From a virus: 46,853 bases of DNA. A program made the translations under genes and the position numbers. The notes beneath the pieces are model-generated. The model made no database searches. It was given only the letters and a program-made list of their open reading frames with translations, and was not told the DNA's origin. Positions 6,012 to 13,956 of this stretch are shown one piece after another. Every line of letters begins with the position of its first letter. The first letter of the stretch is position 1. Where the stretch lies: the IMG/VR virus record IMGVR_UViG_3300032006_000015, positions 1 through 46,853 of that record, one strand, 5' to 3'.

Positions 6012-6595
6012 TGAGCACTACACATGTAACAAGAGAGCCTGTTGTACTAGAGGGTTTTCAAGCTATCCTTAAACCTGGCGAGTATGGGCACAAGTTGTCT
6101 GCACTTATATGCAAGGATCTAGTAGAAGTACTAGAGGATGAGCGTGAGAGCTGTCTTGAATGGGCTAGAAACAGAGCAAAGAACCCCAAGAGAGTGACTG
6201 TTAAGCACCCTCCATGGGAAGAAGTTGAAGGGTCTGATAAATATCAGATTAAATTCAGCTGGAAACAAGGAGATAAGATAACCCCAACTATCGTAGATAC
6301 TGAAGGTACACTTATCACCGACACAAATACCCCTGTTTACAGTGGTAGTAAGGTTAAGCTAGCTTTTATTCAGAAACCTTATCTACTACCTGCTGGTGAC
6401 ATAGGCACATCCGTTAAGCTAAAATCAGTACAGATTGTTAGCATACAGAATGGAGCTGGTGTCTCAGATGAAGGTAACTTAAGTGCAGAGGACGCAGCTG
6501 ACCTATTTGGTAAAACAAAAGGGTTTAAAGCTAACGACCCAGCACCTGTAGTAGATACAACACCTTGCTCAGAAAATGAGGATGAGGATTTCTGA
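6011..6595 (+). CDS. Single-stranded DNA-binding protein (T7 gp2.5-like), 194 aa
   Basis: Called from gene order (directly between RNA polymerase and endonuclease I) and from its acidic tail, SENEDEDF, ending in Phe, the hallmark of T7 gp2.5 that docks on polymerase and primase-helicase. The body has beta-rich segments and Trp/Tyr residues suited to base stacking. It coats single-stranded DNA during replication and recombination. The start overlaps the polymerase stop, and its stop (TGATG) overlaps the next gene, so translation is coupled. Confidence 0.85.
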   Translation: MSTTHVTREPVVLEGFQAILKPGEYGHKLSALICKDLVEVLEDERESCLEWARNRAKNPKRVTVKHPPWEEVEGSDKYQIKFSWKQGDKITPTIVDTEGTLITDTNTPVYSGSKVKLAFIQKPYLLPAGDIGTSVKLKSVQIVSIQNGAGVSDEGNLSAEDAADLFGKTKGFKANDPAPVVDTTPCSENEDEDF

Positions 6596-6969
6596 TGAGA
6601 AGCGGCCTCGAAAGGCAGGTCGCTGAATTACTAGATGAGTTAAAGATCGACTATAAGTATGAGGACTCTAAGTTCCCATATGTTATAGAGCACACATATA
6701 CTCCTGATTTTAGAATTGGAGATATTTATCTTGAGACTAAGGGCTACTTTGACGCTCCCAGCCGTCGCAAGATGCTGGCAGTTAAGAAAGCGAATCCCGA
6801 TCTAGACATTCGACTTGTCTTTCAGGCACCTCACAATAAAATAAACAAAAAATCAAAGACCACTTATGCCAAGTGGGCCACTAAGAATGGCTTCCCTTGG
6901 TGTGCATATTATGCAATCCCCACAAGCTGGCTCGGAGTCGGAGTTCCTATACCACCTTCCGTGTCCTAA
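6595..6969 (+). CDS. Endonuclease I, Holliday-junction resolvase (T7 gp3-like), 124 aa
   Basis: It resolves branched DNA and helps degrade host DNA. Catalytic residues match T7 endonuclease I: E6 in SGLERQ, D38 in YTPDF, E47 and K49 in LETKG (T7 E20, D55, E65, K67). The compact PD-(D/E)XK-type core occupies about residues 1-85. The basic segment HNKINKKSKTTYAKW (84-98) probably contacts DNA. It is slightly shorter than the 149-residue T7 enzyme. Its 3' end overlaps the primase-helicase start by 59 bases. Confidence 0.93.
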   Translation: MRSGLERQVAELLDELKIDYKYEDSKFPYVIEHTYTPDFRIGDIYLETKGYFDAPSRRKMLAVKKANPDLDIRLVFQAPHNKINKKSKTTYAKWATKNGFPWCAYYAIPTSWLGVGVPIPPSVS

Positions 6970-8509
6970 CTGTGGATCATCTGATGCTAACAGCATGTAT
7001 ACAGATGGTCATACCTATTGCTTTGTATGCCATACACGTACAGCTGGCACAGATGAAATTCCACTATCATCAACCGCACCACAGATAATGCTTAAAGGTA
7101 CACCCGTTTCATTAAAGAAACGTGGACTTACTGAAGAGATATGCCGCAAGTATCGTATCCACAAGGATGGAGACACACTGCGTATGCATTACTTTGATAA
7201 AGCAGGTAATGTAGTAGCGGCAAAAGTAAAGACGAAAGACAAGAAGTTTTGGATGGAAGGTGATAACACCGATCATCAGCTTTTTGGACAAAATCTAATT
7301 CCTGATACTGGAAGACGACTAACAATTTACGAGGGAGAATTAGATGCCGCTAGCGGATATGCTGCGCAACCTACATGGCCTCACGTCTCTATCCCGCATG
7401 GAGCCGCAGGAGCTAAGAAGGATTTACAGAAAGTATTACCCCTTCTCCAAGGTTATGAGGAAATCGTTTTATTCTTCGATAATGACGATGCAGGAATTCA
7501 AGCTGCGCAAGACTGCGCTGCTATATTACCTCCTGGCAAGGCGAAGATTGCGAGACTGGAGAAGTACAAGGACGCTTCCGATGCTCTTCAGCAAGGAGAC
7601 ATGGATGCGATTCGAAGGGCTATCTACGACGCAAAAACGTACCGTCCTGATGGAATTGTTGAAGGGAAATCCTTAAGGGAATTAGTTAGTACACCTAACT
7701 TAAAATGTATCCATGAGTATCCTTTCAAAGGACTTAACGAGAAACTACACGGGATCCGGTATGGAGAACTTGTCACAATTACTTCGGGCACTGGTTCCGG
7801 AAAAACGTCATTCTGCCGTAACCTTGCAACTCACCTGCTACAGCAGGGGGAACGGGTTGGGATCCTGGAACTTGAAGCAGGAAATAGAAACACCGCACTC
7901 GGAATAATGTCATGTGCAGTGGGAGAACCATTGCATATAGGAGACCATGACAAGAAAGAAATCGATAAGCACTTTCTGGTATCTCTTGCCAATTATGATC
8001 TTTACCTTTTTGATGGGTTTGGAAGCTTTGATCCAGATACTATCTATCAACGTATCGAATACATGGCCAGTGGATTGGAGTGTCGTGTTATATTCCTAGA
8101 TCATATCAGTATTTTACTGAGTGGATTAGAGGGGGATGAACGGCGCATGATCGACCAGACCATGACGAAACTAAGATCATTAGTAGAGAGAACAGGAATA
8201 ACACTATTTTTAGTCTCCCACTTAAGGAGAGCAAGTAATGACAAACACGCACACGAAGAGGGTGGAAGAGTTAACTTGTCCAGCCTCAGAGGATCTCATA
8301 GCATTGCTCAAATATCAGATACGGTTATTGCCCTCGAAAGAGACCAGCAAGCCGGAACTTCTGGAGATGGAACGACTGTTAGAATCCTTAAAAATCGTTA
8401 TTCAGGCGAGACTGGCAAGGCTTGCGAGATAACCTATGATTTGAACACATGCAGATTTACAGAACATGAAACTGCGACCACTGAATTCAACCCAGCCACA
8501 GATTTCTAA
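6911..8509 (+). CDS. Replicative primase-helicase (T7 gp4-like), 532 aa
   Basis: It unwinds DNA and lays primers at the replication fork. The frame is open from 6866, but the ATG at 6911 gives an N-terminus that lines up with T7 gp4. The zinc ribbon is C18, C21, C37, C40. Toprim primase motifs are EGELDA (141-146) and FFDNDDAG (188-195). The RecA-like helicase has Walker A GTGSGKTS (293-300) and Walker B VIFLDHIS (393-400). The C-terminus NPATDF ends in Phe like T7's polymerase-binding tail. It is close to T7 length (566). The zinc finger implies full primase function. Confidence 0.96.
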   Translation: MQSPQAGSESEFLYHLPCPNCGSSDANSMYTDGHTYCFVCHTRTAGTDEIPLSSTAPQIMLKGTPVSLKKRGLTEEICRKYRIHKDGDTLRMHYFDKAGNVVAAKVKTKDKKFWMEGDNTDHQLFGQNLIPDTGRRLTIYEGELDAASGYAAQPTWPHVSIPHGAAGAKKDLQKVLPLLQGYEEIVLFFDNDDAGIQAAQDCAAILPPGKAKIARLEKYKDASDALQQGDMDAIRRAIYDAKTYRPDGIVEGKSLRELVSTPNLKCIHEYPFKGLNEKLHGIRYGELVTITSGTGSGKTSFCRNLATHLLQQGERVGILELEAGNRNTALGIMSCAVGEPLHIGDHDKKEIDKHFLVSLANYDLYLFDGFGSFDPDTIYQRIEYMASGLECRVIFLDHISILLSGLEGDERRMIDQTMTKLRSLVERTGITLFLVSHLRRASNDKHAHEEGGRVNLSSLRGSHSIAQISDTVIALERDQQAGTSGDGTTVRILKNRYSGETGKACEITYDLNTCRFTEHETATTEFNPATDF

Positions 8510-8693
8510 ACATGAAGTAGTGCACGAATCAGAGAAAACTCGCCGAGATGTATACGTACATCCTTGGTATGAGTACGAGAGTATATGGAGAAGTACAGGA
8601 GAAAAACTATTAAAGAAACCTGACCCACCTACACAAGAAGCAGTTGACAAAGCAAAATTTGTTGACAAAACCTACACATGGAAACCCAAGTAA
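8466..8693 (+). CDS. Small protein between helicase and polymerase genes, 75 aa
   Basis: A charged, Pro- and Tyr-rich protein (for example VYVHPWYEYESIW, near residues 29-41) with no known domain. It overlaps the end of primase-helicase by 44 bases and the start of the exonuclease gene by 16. T7 carries small genes of unknown role at the same place (4.3-4.7). Coding is supported by the overlap chain; no function can be given. Confidence 0.6.
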   Translation: MKLRPLNSTQPQISKHEVVHESEKTRRDVYVHPWYEYESIWRSTGEKLLKKPDPPTQEAVDKAKFVDKTYTWKPK

Positions 8694-9238
8694 ATCTCGC
8701 CTTTGACATTGAGACAGATGGGTTTGAATCAAAACGAGTTCATTGTATAGTCACACAAGACATAGACAATGGAATCATTGAGGAGTTCAATGATGAACCA
8801 TATGCAGATAACCCGAAAGAGTTACCTATGGCTGGTTCATACTCTATATGTAATGGTATAACTTCGTTGATGTGTGCTACTAATATCATCTCACACAATG
8901 GTATTGGATACGATGTACCTCAACTACAGAAGCACTACCCTTTCTTTAGAGAACTGACTACACCTCATTGGGATACACTTATCCTAAGCCGCTACTTTCA
9001 CCCAAACTTACTAGACATTGACAAGAAACGTAAGTGGCCTATGATGCCAGTTAGTTTATATGGATCACATAGTCTAGAAGCATACGGCTATCGTCTTAAA
9101 TGTTTTAAAGGTGAGTTCGCAAAGACCACTGACTGGGCTGAATGGAGTCCAGACATGCAGGAATACTGCAAACAAGATGTAGCTGTCCTAACCAAACTAT
9201 GGCAACATTTCCAAAAATACCTGAACCCGTCATCCTAG
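8678..9238 (+). CDS. DNA polymerase 3'-5' exonuclease domain as a separate gene, 186 aa
   Basis: This is the proofreading half of a T7-type family A DNA polymerase. Exo I is FDIETDG with D10 and E12. Exo II is NGIGYD with N74 and D79. Exo III is YCKQD with Y163 and D167. It stops at the domain boundary, while the polymerase continues in another frame from 9199. The gene is intact by itself, so either two subunits assemble or a -1 frameshift at the A run (9213-9217) also makes a fusion. All catalytic residues are present. Confidence 0.9.
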   Translation: METQVNLAFDIETDGFESKRVHCIVTQDIDNGIIEEFNDEPYADNPKELPMAGSYSICNGITSLMCATNIISHNGIGYDVPQLQKHYPFFRELTTPHWDTLILSRYFHPNLLDIDKKRKWPMMPVSLYGSHSLEAYGYRLKCFKGEFAKTTDWAEWSPDMQEYCKQDVAVLTKLWQHFQKYLNPSS

Positions 9239-10458
9239 AGCATCAGATTGCTGAGATGATGCAAGATCAGAAGCGCGTAGGATGGCCTTTTGATGTTCGT
9301 AAGGCTCAAGAGCTAGAGAACACATTAATGAACAAGCTAGAGAGTCTTAGAGCGCAAGCTCAGGGGCTTTGTAGATTCGTACCTGGTAACCTGTTTACAC
9401 CTAAACGTGATAACAAGACACAAGGGTATGTAGCCGGTGCTGAAATGCAACGGTTAAAAGATTTCAATCCTAGTAGTAGAGATCATGTATCATGGTTACT
9501 ACAACAGAAAGGATGGAAACCTCAGAAGCTTACTGCTACAGGCAAAGCTGTTATAGATGAGGTTGTCTTAAAAGAAATCGGTACAGAAGAAGCATTGTTA
9601 TTTCTAGGAATACTGGAAACACAGAAGAAACTAGGAATGCTCTCACAAGGAAACAATGCGTGGTTAAAGTTGGTCAAGAATGGCAGGCTTCACCACTCCT
9701 GTTTTATCGGTGCTGCTACGCATCGAATGGCACACGCGAAGCCTAATCTCGCGCAGGTTAGCAGCGACACTGATTGTCGTGAGCTATTCATTACTAAACC
9801 TGGATGGAAACTTATAGATAGTGACCTTGCAGGCATTGAGTTAAGGATGTTTGCTCATTACCTAACCCGTTACGACGGTGGTAGATATGCAGAGATTCTA
9901 CTCAATGGAGATATTCACCAAAAAAATGCAGACAAAATCGGGATTTCACGCAAACTTGTTAAGACGGTCACCTATGCCTTCTTATATGGGGCGGGAGATC
10001 GGAAGATCGGTACTTCGTACGACTCAGGGCTTTCCGAGGACAAGGCGAAGGCAAAAGGTAAAGAGATTAGGAAAGCTTATCTCGATGCCATACCTGGCCT
10101 TAAGGAACTTGTGGAAGCGGTACACAAAGCTAGTACACGGGGTTATGTTCTTGGACTCGACCACCGTAGTATCAGCGTTGACTCGCGGCACAAATCCCTC
10201 AATTATCTCATACAAGGATCGTCAGCCACGGTCGCCAAGCGATGGCTGGTATTAACAGCTGATAAATTGCGTGACATTAAGCACGAAAGGTACGCCTTTG
10301 TGCATGATGAACAAGTATTAGGAAGTCCACCATCATCAAGCGAGGACGTTGCTTTTGCTTGTAAGCTAGCAGCGTTGGAAGCTGGTGAATACTATAAAAT
10401 AAGACTGCCTATAGAAGCTGATGCTAATATCGGTAACAACTGGGCAGAGGTACACTAA
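9199..10458 (+). CDS. DNA polymerase, polymerase domain (T7 gp5-like), 419 aa
   Basis: Family A replicative polymerase without its exonuclease, which is the preceding gene. The frame is open from 9142, but the ATG at 9199 (MATFPKIPEP) starts just before the region matching T7's IEHRAAWLL. Motif A has D209 (DLAGIELR). Motif B has K255, Tyr259 and Tyr263; Tyr259 equals T7 Y526, the position marine-phage surveys call 762. Motif C is FVHDEQ with H369 and D370. The segment where T7 holds its thioredoxin-binding loop is roughly half-length (about residues 58-88). It overlaps the exonuclease gene by 40 bases. Confidence 0.93.
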   Translation: MATFPKIPEPVILEHQIAEMMQDQKRVGWPFDVRKAQELENTLMNKLESLRAQAQGLCRFVPGNLFTPKRDNKTQGYVAGAEMQRLKDFNPSSRDHVSWLLQQKGWKPQKLTATGKAVIDEVVLKEIGTEEALLFLGILETQKKLGMLSQGNNAWLKLVKNGRLHHSCFIGAATHRMAHAKPNLAQVSSDTDCRELFITKPGWKLIDSDLAGIELRMFAHYLTRYDGGRYAEILLNGDIHQKNADKIGISRKLVKTVTYAFLYGAGDRKIGTSYDSGLSEDKAKAKGKEIRKAYLDAIPGLKELVEAVHKASTRGYVLGLDHRSISVDSRHKSLNYLIQGSSATVAKRWLVLTADKLRDIKHERYAFVHDEQVLGSPPSSSEDVAFACKLAALEAGEYYKIRLPIEADANIGNNWAEVH

Positions 10459-11180
10459 TGCTATTAATAGATACAGACTTTGTAGCTTACAAATCTGCTC
10501 AAGCCTGTGAAGAGTGTATAGATTTTGGAGATGATGTAGTTATTGCACAATCTGATTTCAAAGAAACTCTCAAGGTATTTGAGCGTGAGTTACGAAAGAT
10601 ACAAACCGCTATGATGGATGATGAAATCATCTTATACTTTTCGAGTCCTCAAAATTTTAGGAAAGAAATTTTTCCGGATTACAAGGGGCATCGAAACAGG
10701 CGCAAGCCTTTGGGGTATAAACGCTTGGTCAATCACTGCCGCGATAATTATAACGTGGTTATTAGGGACGGACTAGAAGCGGATGATTCTCTAGGCATGG
10801 ATGCAACAAAACATCCAAGCGTAGATAATATAATCGTCTCACCCGATAAAGATATGCGTCAGATACCAGGTGTCCTATGGGACATGACTAATGACGTAGA
10901 AGAGATCACAAAAGAAGACGGAGATCGCTGGCATCTTATCCAAGCTTTAGCAGGTGATGCTACAGATGGATACAGTGGATGCCCTGGCATTGGAGTCAAG
11001 CGAGCTTCTGATATACTAAATAAGCACAAGACTCCATGGAGTGCTGTGTGCAAAGCGTATGAAGATAAAGGATTATCAGACGATGATGCTTTAATGAATG
11101 CTAGGCTCGCTAAGATCCTACAGCATGAAGACTATGACTACGACAAACAACAAGTTATTTTATGGAGCCCTAATGACTAA
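10458..11180 (+). CDS. 5'-3' exonuclease (T7 gp6-like, FEN family), 240 aa
   Basis: It removes RNA primers and degrades host DNA. Acidic metal-site residues: D5 and D7 (LLIDTD), E107, D109, D110 (EADDS), D130 and D132 (PDKDM), D167 and D170 (GDATDG). The helix-hairpin-helix GCPGIGVKRA (174-183) binds the DNA backbone. Its length is typical of FEN nucleases, slightly below T7 gp6 (300). The start overlaps the polymerase stop (TAATG), and the stop overlaps the next small gene. Confidence 0.93.
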   Translation: MLLIDTDFVAYKSAQACEECIDFGDDVVIAQSDFKETLKVFERELRKIQTAMMDDEIILYFSSPQNFRKEIFPDYKGHRNRRKPLGYKRLVNHCRDNYNVVIRDGLEADDSLGMDATKHPSVDNIIVSPDKDMRQIPGVLWDMTNDVEEITKEDGDRWHLIQALAGDATDGYSGCPGIGVKRASDILNKHKTPWSAVCKAYEDKGLSDDDALMNARLAKILQHEDYDYDKQQVILWSPND

Positions 11181-11316
11181 GAAGAAAGGAAACGGAAAGA
11201 AAGACCCTGAAGCACCTTACTATGAGAGACCTACACCTGGACATCCAGGTTGGAATTTAGCTGGTAAAGGTAAGAAAGGCGGTAAAGGTGGACCACCTAG
11301 CGTGGTCGCTACTTAA
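11173..11316 (+). CDS. Small Lys/Gly-rich protein, 47 aa
   Basis: The frame is open from 11098, but the ATG at 11173, 4 bases after GGAG, is the likely start (MTKKKGNGKKDPE). The peptide is rich in Lys, Gly and Pro and probably disordered; the basic GKGKKGGKGG segment could bind nucleic acid. It overlaps the end of the 5'-3' exonuclease gene by 8 bases. No family was recognised. Confidence 0.5.
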   Translation: MTKKKGNGKKDPEAPYYERPTPGHPGWNLAGKGKKGGKGGPPSVVAT

Positions 11317-11324
11317 CATGACTG

Positions 11325-11726
11325 ATGCTGACCATAACACCCGACATCCACATGACATTTCTGACAAGTCAAGCGAAAGAGTTTCGTTCGACGTATCGAA
11401 TTGGAAATTCCATCAGCAGAGAAGCGCGGAGCCGCCAAATGAATCTCATCACAGAAGAGTTCAAAGAACTACTTCAAGCAGATGGGATGCTGTTCCGTAC
11501 AGGCACAGAACCAAAGGCGAACTGCCTAAAAGAACTAGCTGATCTAGTCTACGTTTGTTATCAGTACGCTGCTAATCAAAGGTGGGATTTAGATGAAGCT
11601 TTAGACCGTGTACATAAAAGCAATATGTCAAAGCTTGATACTAACGGTCAACCTATCTTTAGAGAAGATGGGAAGGTCTTGAAAGGACCGAACTATGCAC
11701 CACCAAATTTAGAAGATTTAGTTTAA
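11325..11726 (+). CDS. mazG: MazG-like nucleotide pyrophosphohydrolase, 133 aa
   Basis: All-alpha NTP pyrophosphatase that hydrolyses nucleoside triphosphates to monophosphates. The metal-binding pattern is visible: EExxE at E44, E45 and E48, then ExxD at E70 and D73 (KELADLVY). The C-terminal part, HKSNMSKLDTNG followed by EDGKVLKGPNY, is typical of phage MazG/phosphoribosyl-ATP pyrophosphohydrolase-like proteins. Cyanophage MazG has been proposed to tune host nucleotide pools. The start could also be the ATG at 11352. It overlaps the RNR alpha gene by TAATG. Confidence 0.85.
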   Translation: MLTITPDIHMTFLTSQAKEFRSTYRIGNSISREARSRQMNLITEEFKELLQADGMLFRTGTEPKANCLKELADLVYVCYQYAANQRWDLDEALDRVHKSNMSKLDTNGQPIFREDGKVLKGPNYAPPNLEDLV

Positions 11727-13096
11727 TGACAGCACAAGTGATCGCTCGTACTGGCCGAGTACAATCATGGATAGACAACCCTGATTCCAGACTGCCAGTT
11801 TCATGCACCGTTTTCGTAGTCGATGACTCGATGGAGGGTGATGAAGGTATAGAAAGATCATGGCGTTATGTATCTTTTGCATTACGTCATGGTGCAGGTG
11901 TAGCAGTACACCTCTCAAAACTTAGACCGCGTGGTAATGAGAATGGCCGTGGCTTGACAGCTAGTGGACCAGTATCATTCGCCAAAGTTTATTCAGTACT
12001 AAATGAAACACTTCGAAGAGGAGGAGTCTACAAGAACGGTGCTGTTGTGGTTCATCTTGACATCGATCACCCTGACATCGTTGAGTTTGTTACTACTCCC
12101 AGACACGAGCTCCCATGGATCAAAAGATGCGTCGATCTTGACCACGAAAAGTGGGAAAGTACTGATACGACAACACGGGAGGCCATAATATATGGTATCA
12201 AGTCAGGAGATATCTGGCTCAACAAAATTAAACACGATGAGAATGGGAACCGTATCTATGGAAACGTCTGTCTTGAGGTATATTTGCGATCACGAGGAAC
12301 GTGCTTGCTCCAGCATATTAATCTCGGTGCCACTACAATCGGCAACTTACAAGAGGCTATCTTTACGGGTATGTCCGAGCTGTGCGATCTTCATGGCCGA
12401 ACAGGCGTTGGAAGGACTGGAGAATATCTTCCAAGTGAAACGGACCGTCAAGTTGGACTCGGATTCCTCGGTCTCGCCAATTTATTGCGACGATACCAAA
12501 TTACCTACCGAGAGTTCGGTGAAGCACTCGAAACTTTCAATGCCGGAAGGCCACCCGCAGGTAGAGCTGGATCTATCGTAGCTGAACTACATAAGGGTAT
12601 AGAACTAGCATCTAATGTTGCTAGAGCTAACAAAATGGATAGGGCTTGGGCCATTGCCCCTACCGCCTCCTGTTCTTACAGGAGTCAAGACTTAGATGGC
12701 TATACATGTACACCAGAGATCGCACCCCCAATAGCTAAGAGTGTTGACCGTGACTCTGGCACCTTTGGTGTACAAACTTACGATTATGGTAATGTAGAGA
12801 TTGCCAGTGGAGTTGGTTGGGATGCTTATAAAAAAGTAGCCGACGGCTTCATGACATTATTAAATAAAACGGGACTTCTTCACGGCTACAGCTTTAACTC
12901 ATGGAGTGATGTTGTAGAATACGACAATGCGTTCGTGGAAGAGTGGCTTGATAGCCCCCAAACCTCTTTATACTATTCCTTACAGGTTATGGGTAACACT
13001 CAGGACAAGTCCGATGCATACGCTGCACTAGAAGACGCTGAAGCTGACGCATACCTGGAGGAAATACTTGCTCCACAATGCGAATGCGGTGAATGA
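11726..13096 (+). CDS. nrdA: Ribonucleotide reductase alpha subunit, short form, 456 aa
   Basis: It reduces ribonucleotides to deoxyribonucleotides for phage DNA. Active-site residues: C27 (SCTVF), N180-C182-E184 (GNVCLE), redox partner C193 (GTCLLQHINL), tandem Tyr416-Tyr417 for radical transfer, and C-terminal Cys452 and Cys454 (QCECGE). Tyr-Tyr and the adjacent beta gene make it class I. At 456 residues it is far shorter than E. coli NrdA (761) and lacks the ATP-cone activity domain, so dATP inhibition may be absent. Marine cyanopodovirus RNRs of this short type were once called class II. Confidence 0.9.
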   Translation: MTAQVIARTGRVQSWIDNPDSRLPVSCTVFVVDDSMEGDEGIERSWRYVSFALRHGAGVAVHLSKLRPRGNENGRGLTASGPVSFAKVYSVLNETLRRGGVYKNGAVVVHLDIDHPDIVEFVTTPRHELPWIKRCVDLDHEKWESTDTTTREAIIYGIKSGDIWLNKIKHDENGNRIYGNVCLEVYLRSRGTCLLQHINLGATTIGNLQEAIFTGMSELCDLHGRTGVGRTGEYLPSETDRQVGLGFLGLANLLRRYQITYREFGEALETFNAGRPPAGRAGSIVAELHKGIELASNVARANKMDRAWAIAPTASCSYRSQDLDGYTCTPEIAPPIAKSVDRDSGTFGVQTYDYGNVEIASGVGWDAYKKVADGFMTLLNKTGLLHGYSFNSWSDVVEYDNAFVEEWLDSPQTSLYYSLQVMGNTQDKSDAYAALEDAEADAYLEEILAPQCECGE

Positions 13097-13097
13097 A

Positions 13098-13811
13098 ATG
13101 AACCCCTATGATAAATTATTAAATCGAAAACGTAAATGGTCTCCAGTACAGACCACTGCAGGAAAAGTTATGGACGGCGCGGAGGAAACTCTGCGTCGCG
13201 CCCTCGCTATGAGGCATATGGAAGTACCAGTAGGAGACTTCATTGAGGAGGCTCTTAAAAATGAAATTCCAGAGACAGCGAGGGAGCTACTTGTGTCCAA
13301 TGTCAGGGACGAAGAGAGACACGATCTCGCTCTCGGTTATATCGCCGAGGCTCACGGAGTGGATGAGAAAGCAGAACAAGAAGCTAAGAGAATCAGAGAT
13401 GCATGGATATCACATCCGGATCACACAATTCTCAAAGCCATGGTCGCTGAAAGGGCGATCTTCTTTGTCCTCCTCCCATTCTTCCGCTTTAACGGTGACG
13501 CTGGAATGCGCACGGTGAGTGCAGATATCTCAAGAGACGAACAGATTCATGTTGCCTCGAATTCCCTGGTATGCAGAGAGCTTGGCTTGACAGTCTCACC
13601 AAGCTTGGACAAGCTGAGGAAAGCTACTATTAGCTGGGTTATGTCCCCACTAAAGTCAAGCTCTCAAAAATATTTGGACAAAAAATTTTGGTTGGATCAG
13701 AGCGACTCTTTAATGTATAGAGGTAAAGCCGAAGGCTTAATTGCTACACAGAACGCAAGGATGCCAGCTTTCTTTGAACATGCAAACCCCAATCTTCCCA
13801 AGTACGCTTGA
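13098..13811 (+). CDS. nrdB: Ribonucleotide reductase beta subunit without radical Tyr, 237 aa
   Basis: Ferritin-like diiron or dimetal subunit that makes the radical used by the alpha subunit. Metal ligands: an early Glu (near 41-51), E72xxH75 (DEERHD), E118 (VAERA) and E148xxH151 (RDEQIH). Four residues after H75, where class Ia enzymes carry the radical Tyr122, there is Leu79, so a stable tyrosyl radical at that place is not possible. The start is taken as the ATG at 13098 (MNPYDKLL), 2 bases after the alpha stop; the frame extends to 13068. It is shorter than E. coli NrdB (376). Confidence 0.88.
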   Translation: MNPYDKLLNRKRKWSPVQTTAGKVMDGAEETLRRALAMRHMEVPVGDFIEEALKNEIPETARELLVSNVRDEERHDLALGYIAEAHGVDEKAEQEAKRIRDAWISHPDHTILKAMVAERAIFFVLLPFFRFNGDAGMRTVSADISRDEQIHVASNSLVCRELGLTVSPSLDKLRKATISWVMSPLKSSSQKYLDKKFWLDQSDSLMYRGKAEGLIATQNARMPAFFEHANPNLPKYA

Positions 13812-13953
13812 CCTGGAGATGCTAGTCAAAGAACTTGACGAACAGTTTCCAGACAAGATGCCTGAGCTGTCACTATCTGAAAAGGAAATGGCCTATCGGA
13901 TAGGACAGATCAGCGTTGTACGATACCTAAAAAGCAAACTTACAGAGGAATAA
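13780..13953 (+). CDS. Hypothetical protein after RNR, 57 aa
   Basis: The frame is open from 13741 inside nrdB; the ATG at 13780 (MQTPIFPSTLDLEMLVKEL) is the best start, with 13819 as an alternative. It is an acidic helical protein with LDLEMLVKELDEQFPDKMPE and a basic tail, YLKSKLTEE. It bridges the end of nrdB and the Pro-rich gene. No family was recognised. Confidence 0.5.
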   Translation: MQTPIFPSTLDLEMLVKELDEQFPDKMPELSLSEKEMAYRIGQISVVRYLKSKLTEE

Positions 13954-13956
13954 ATT

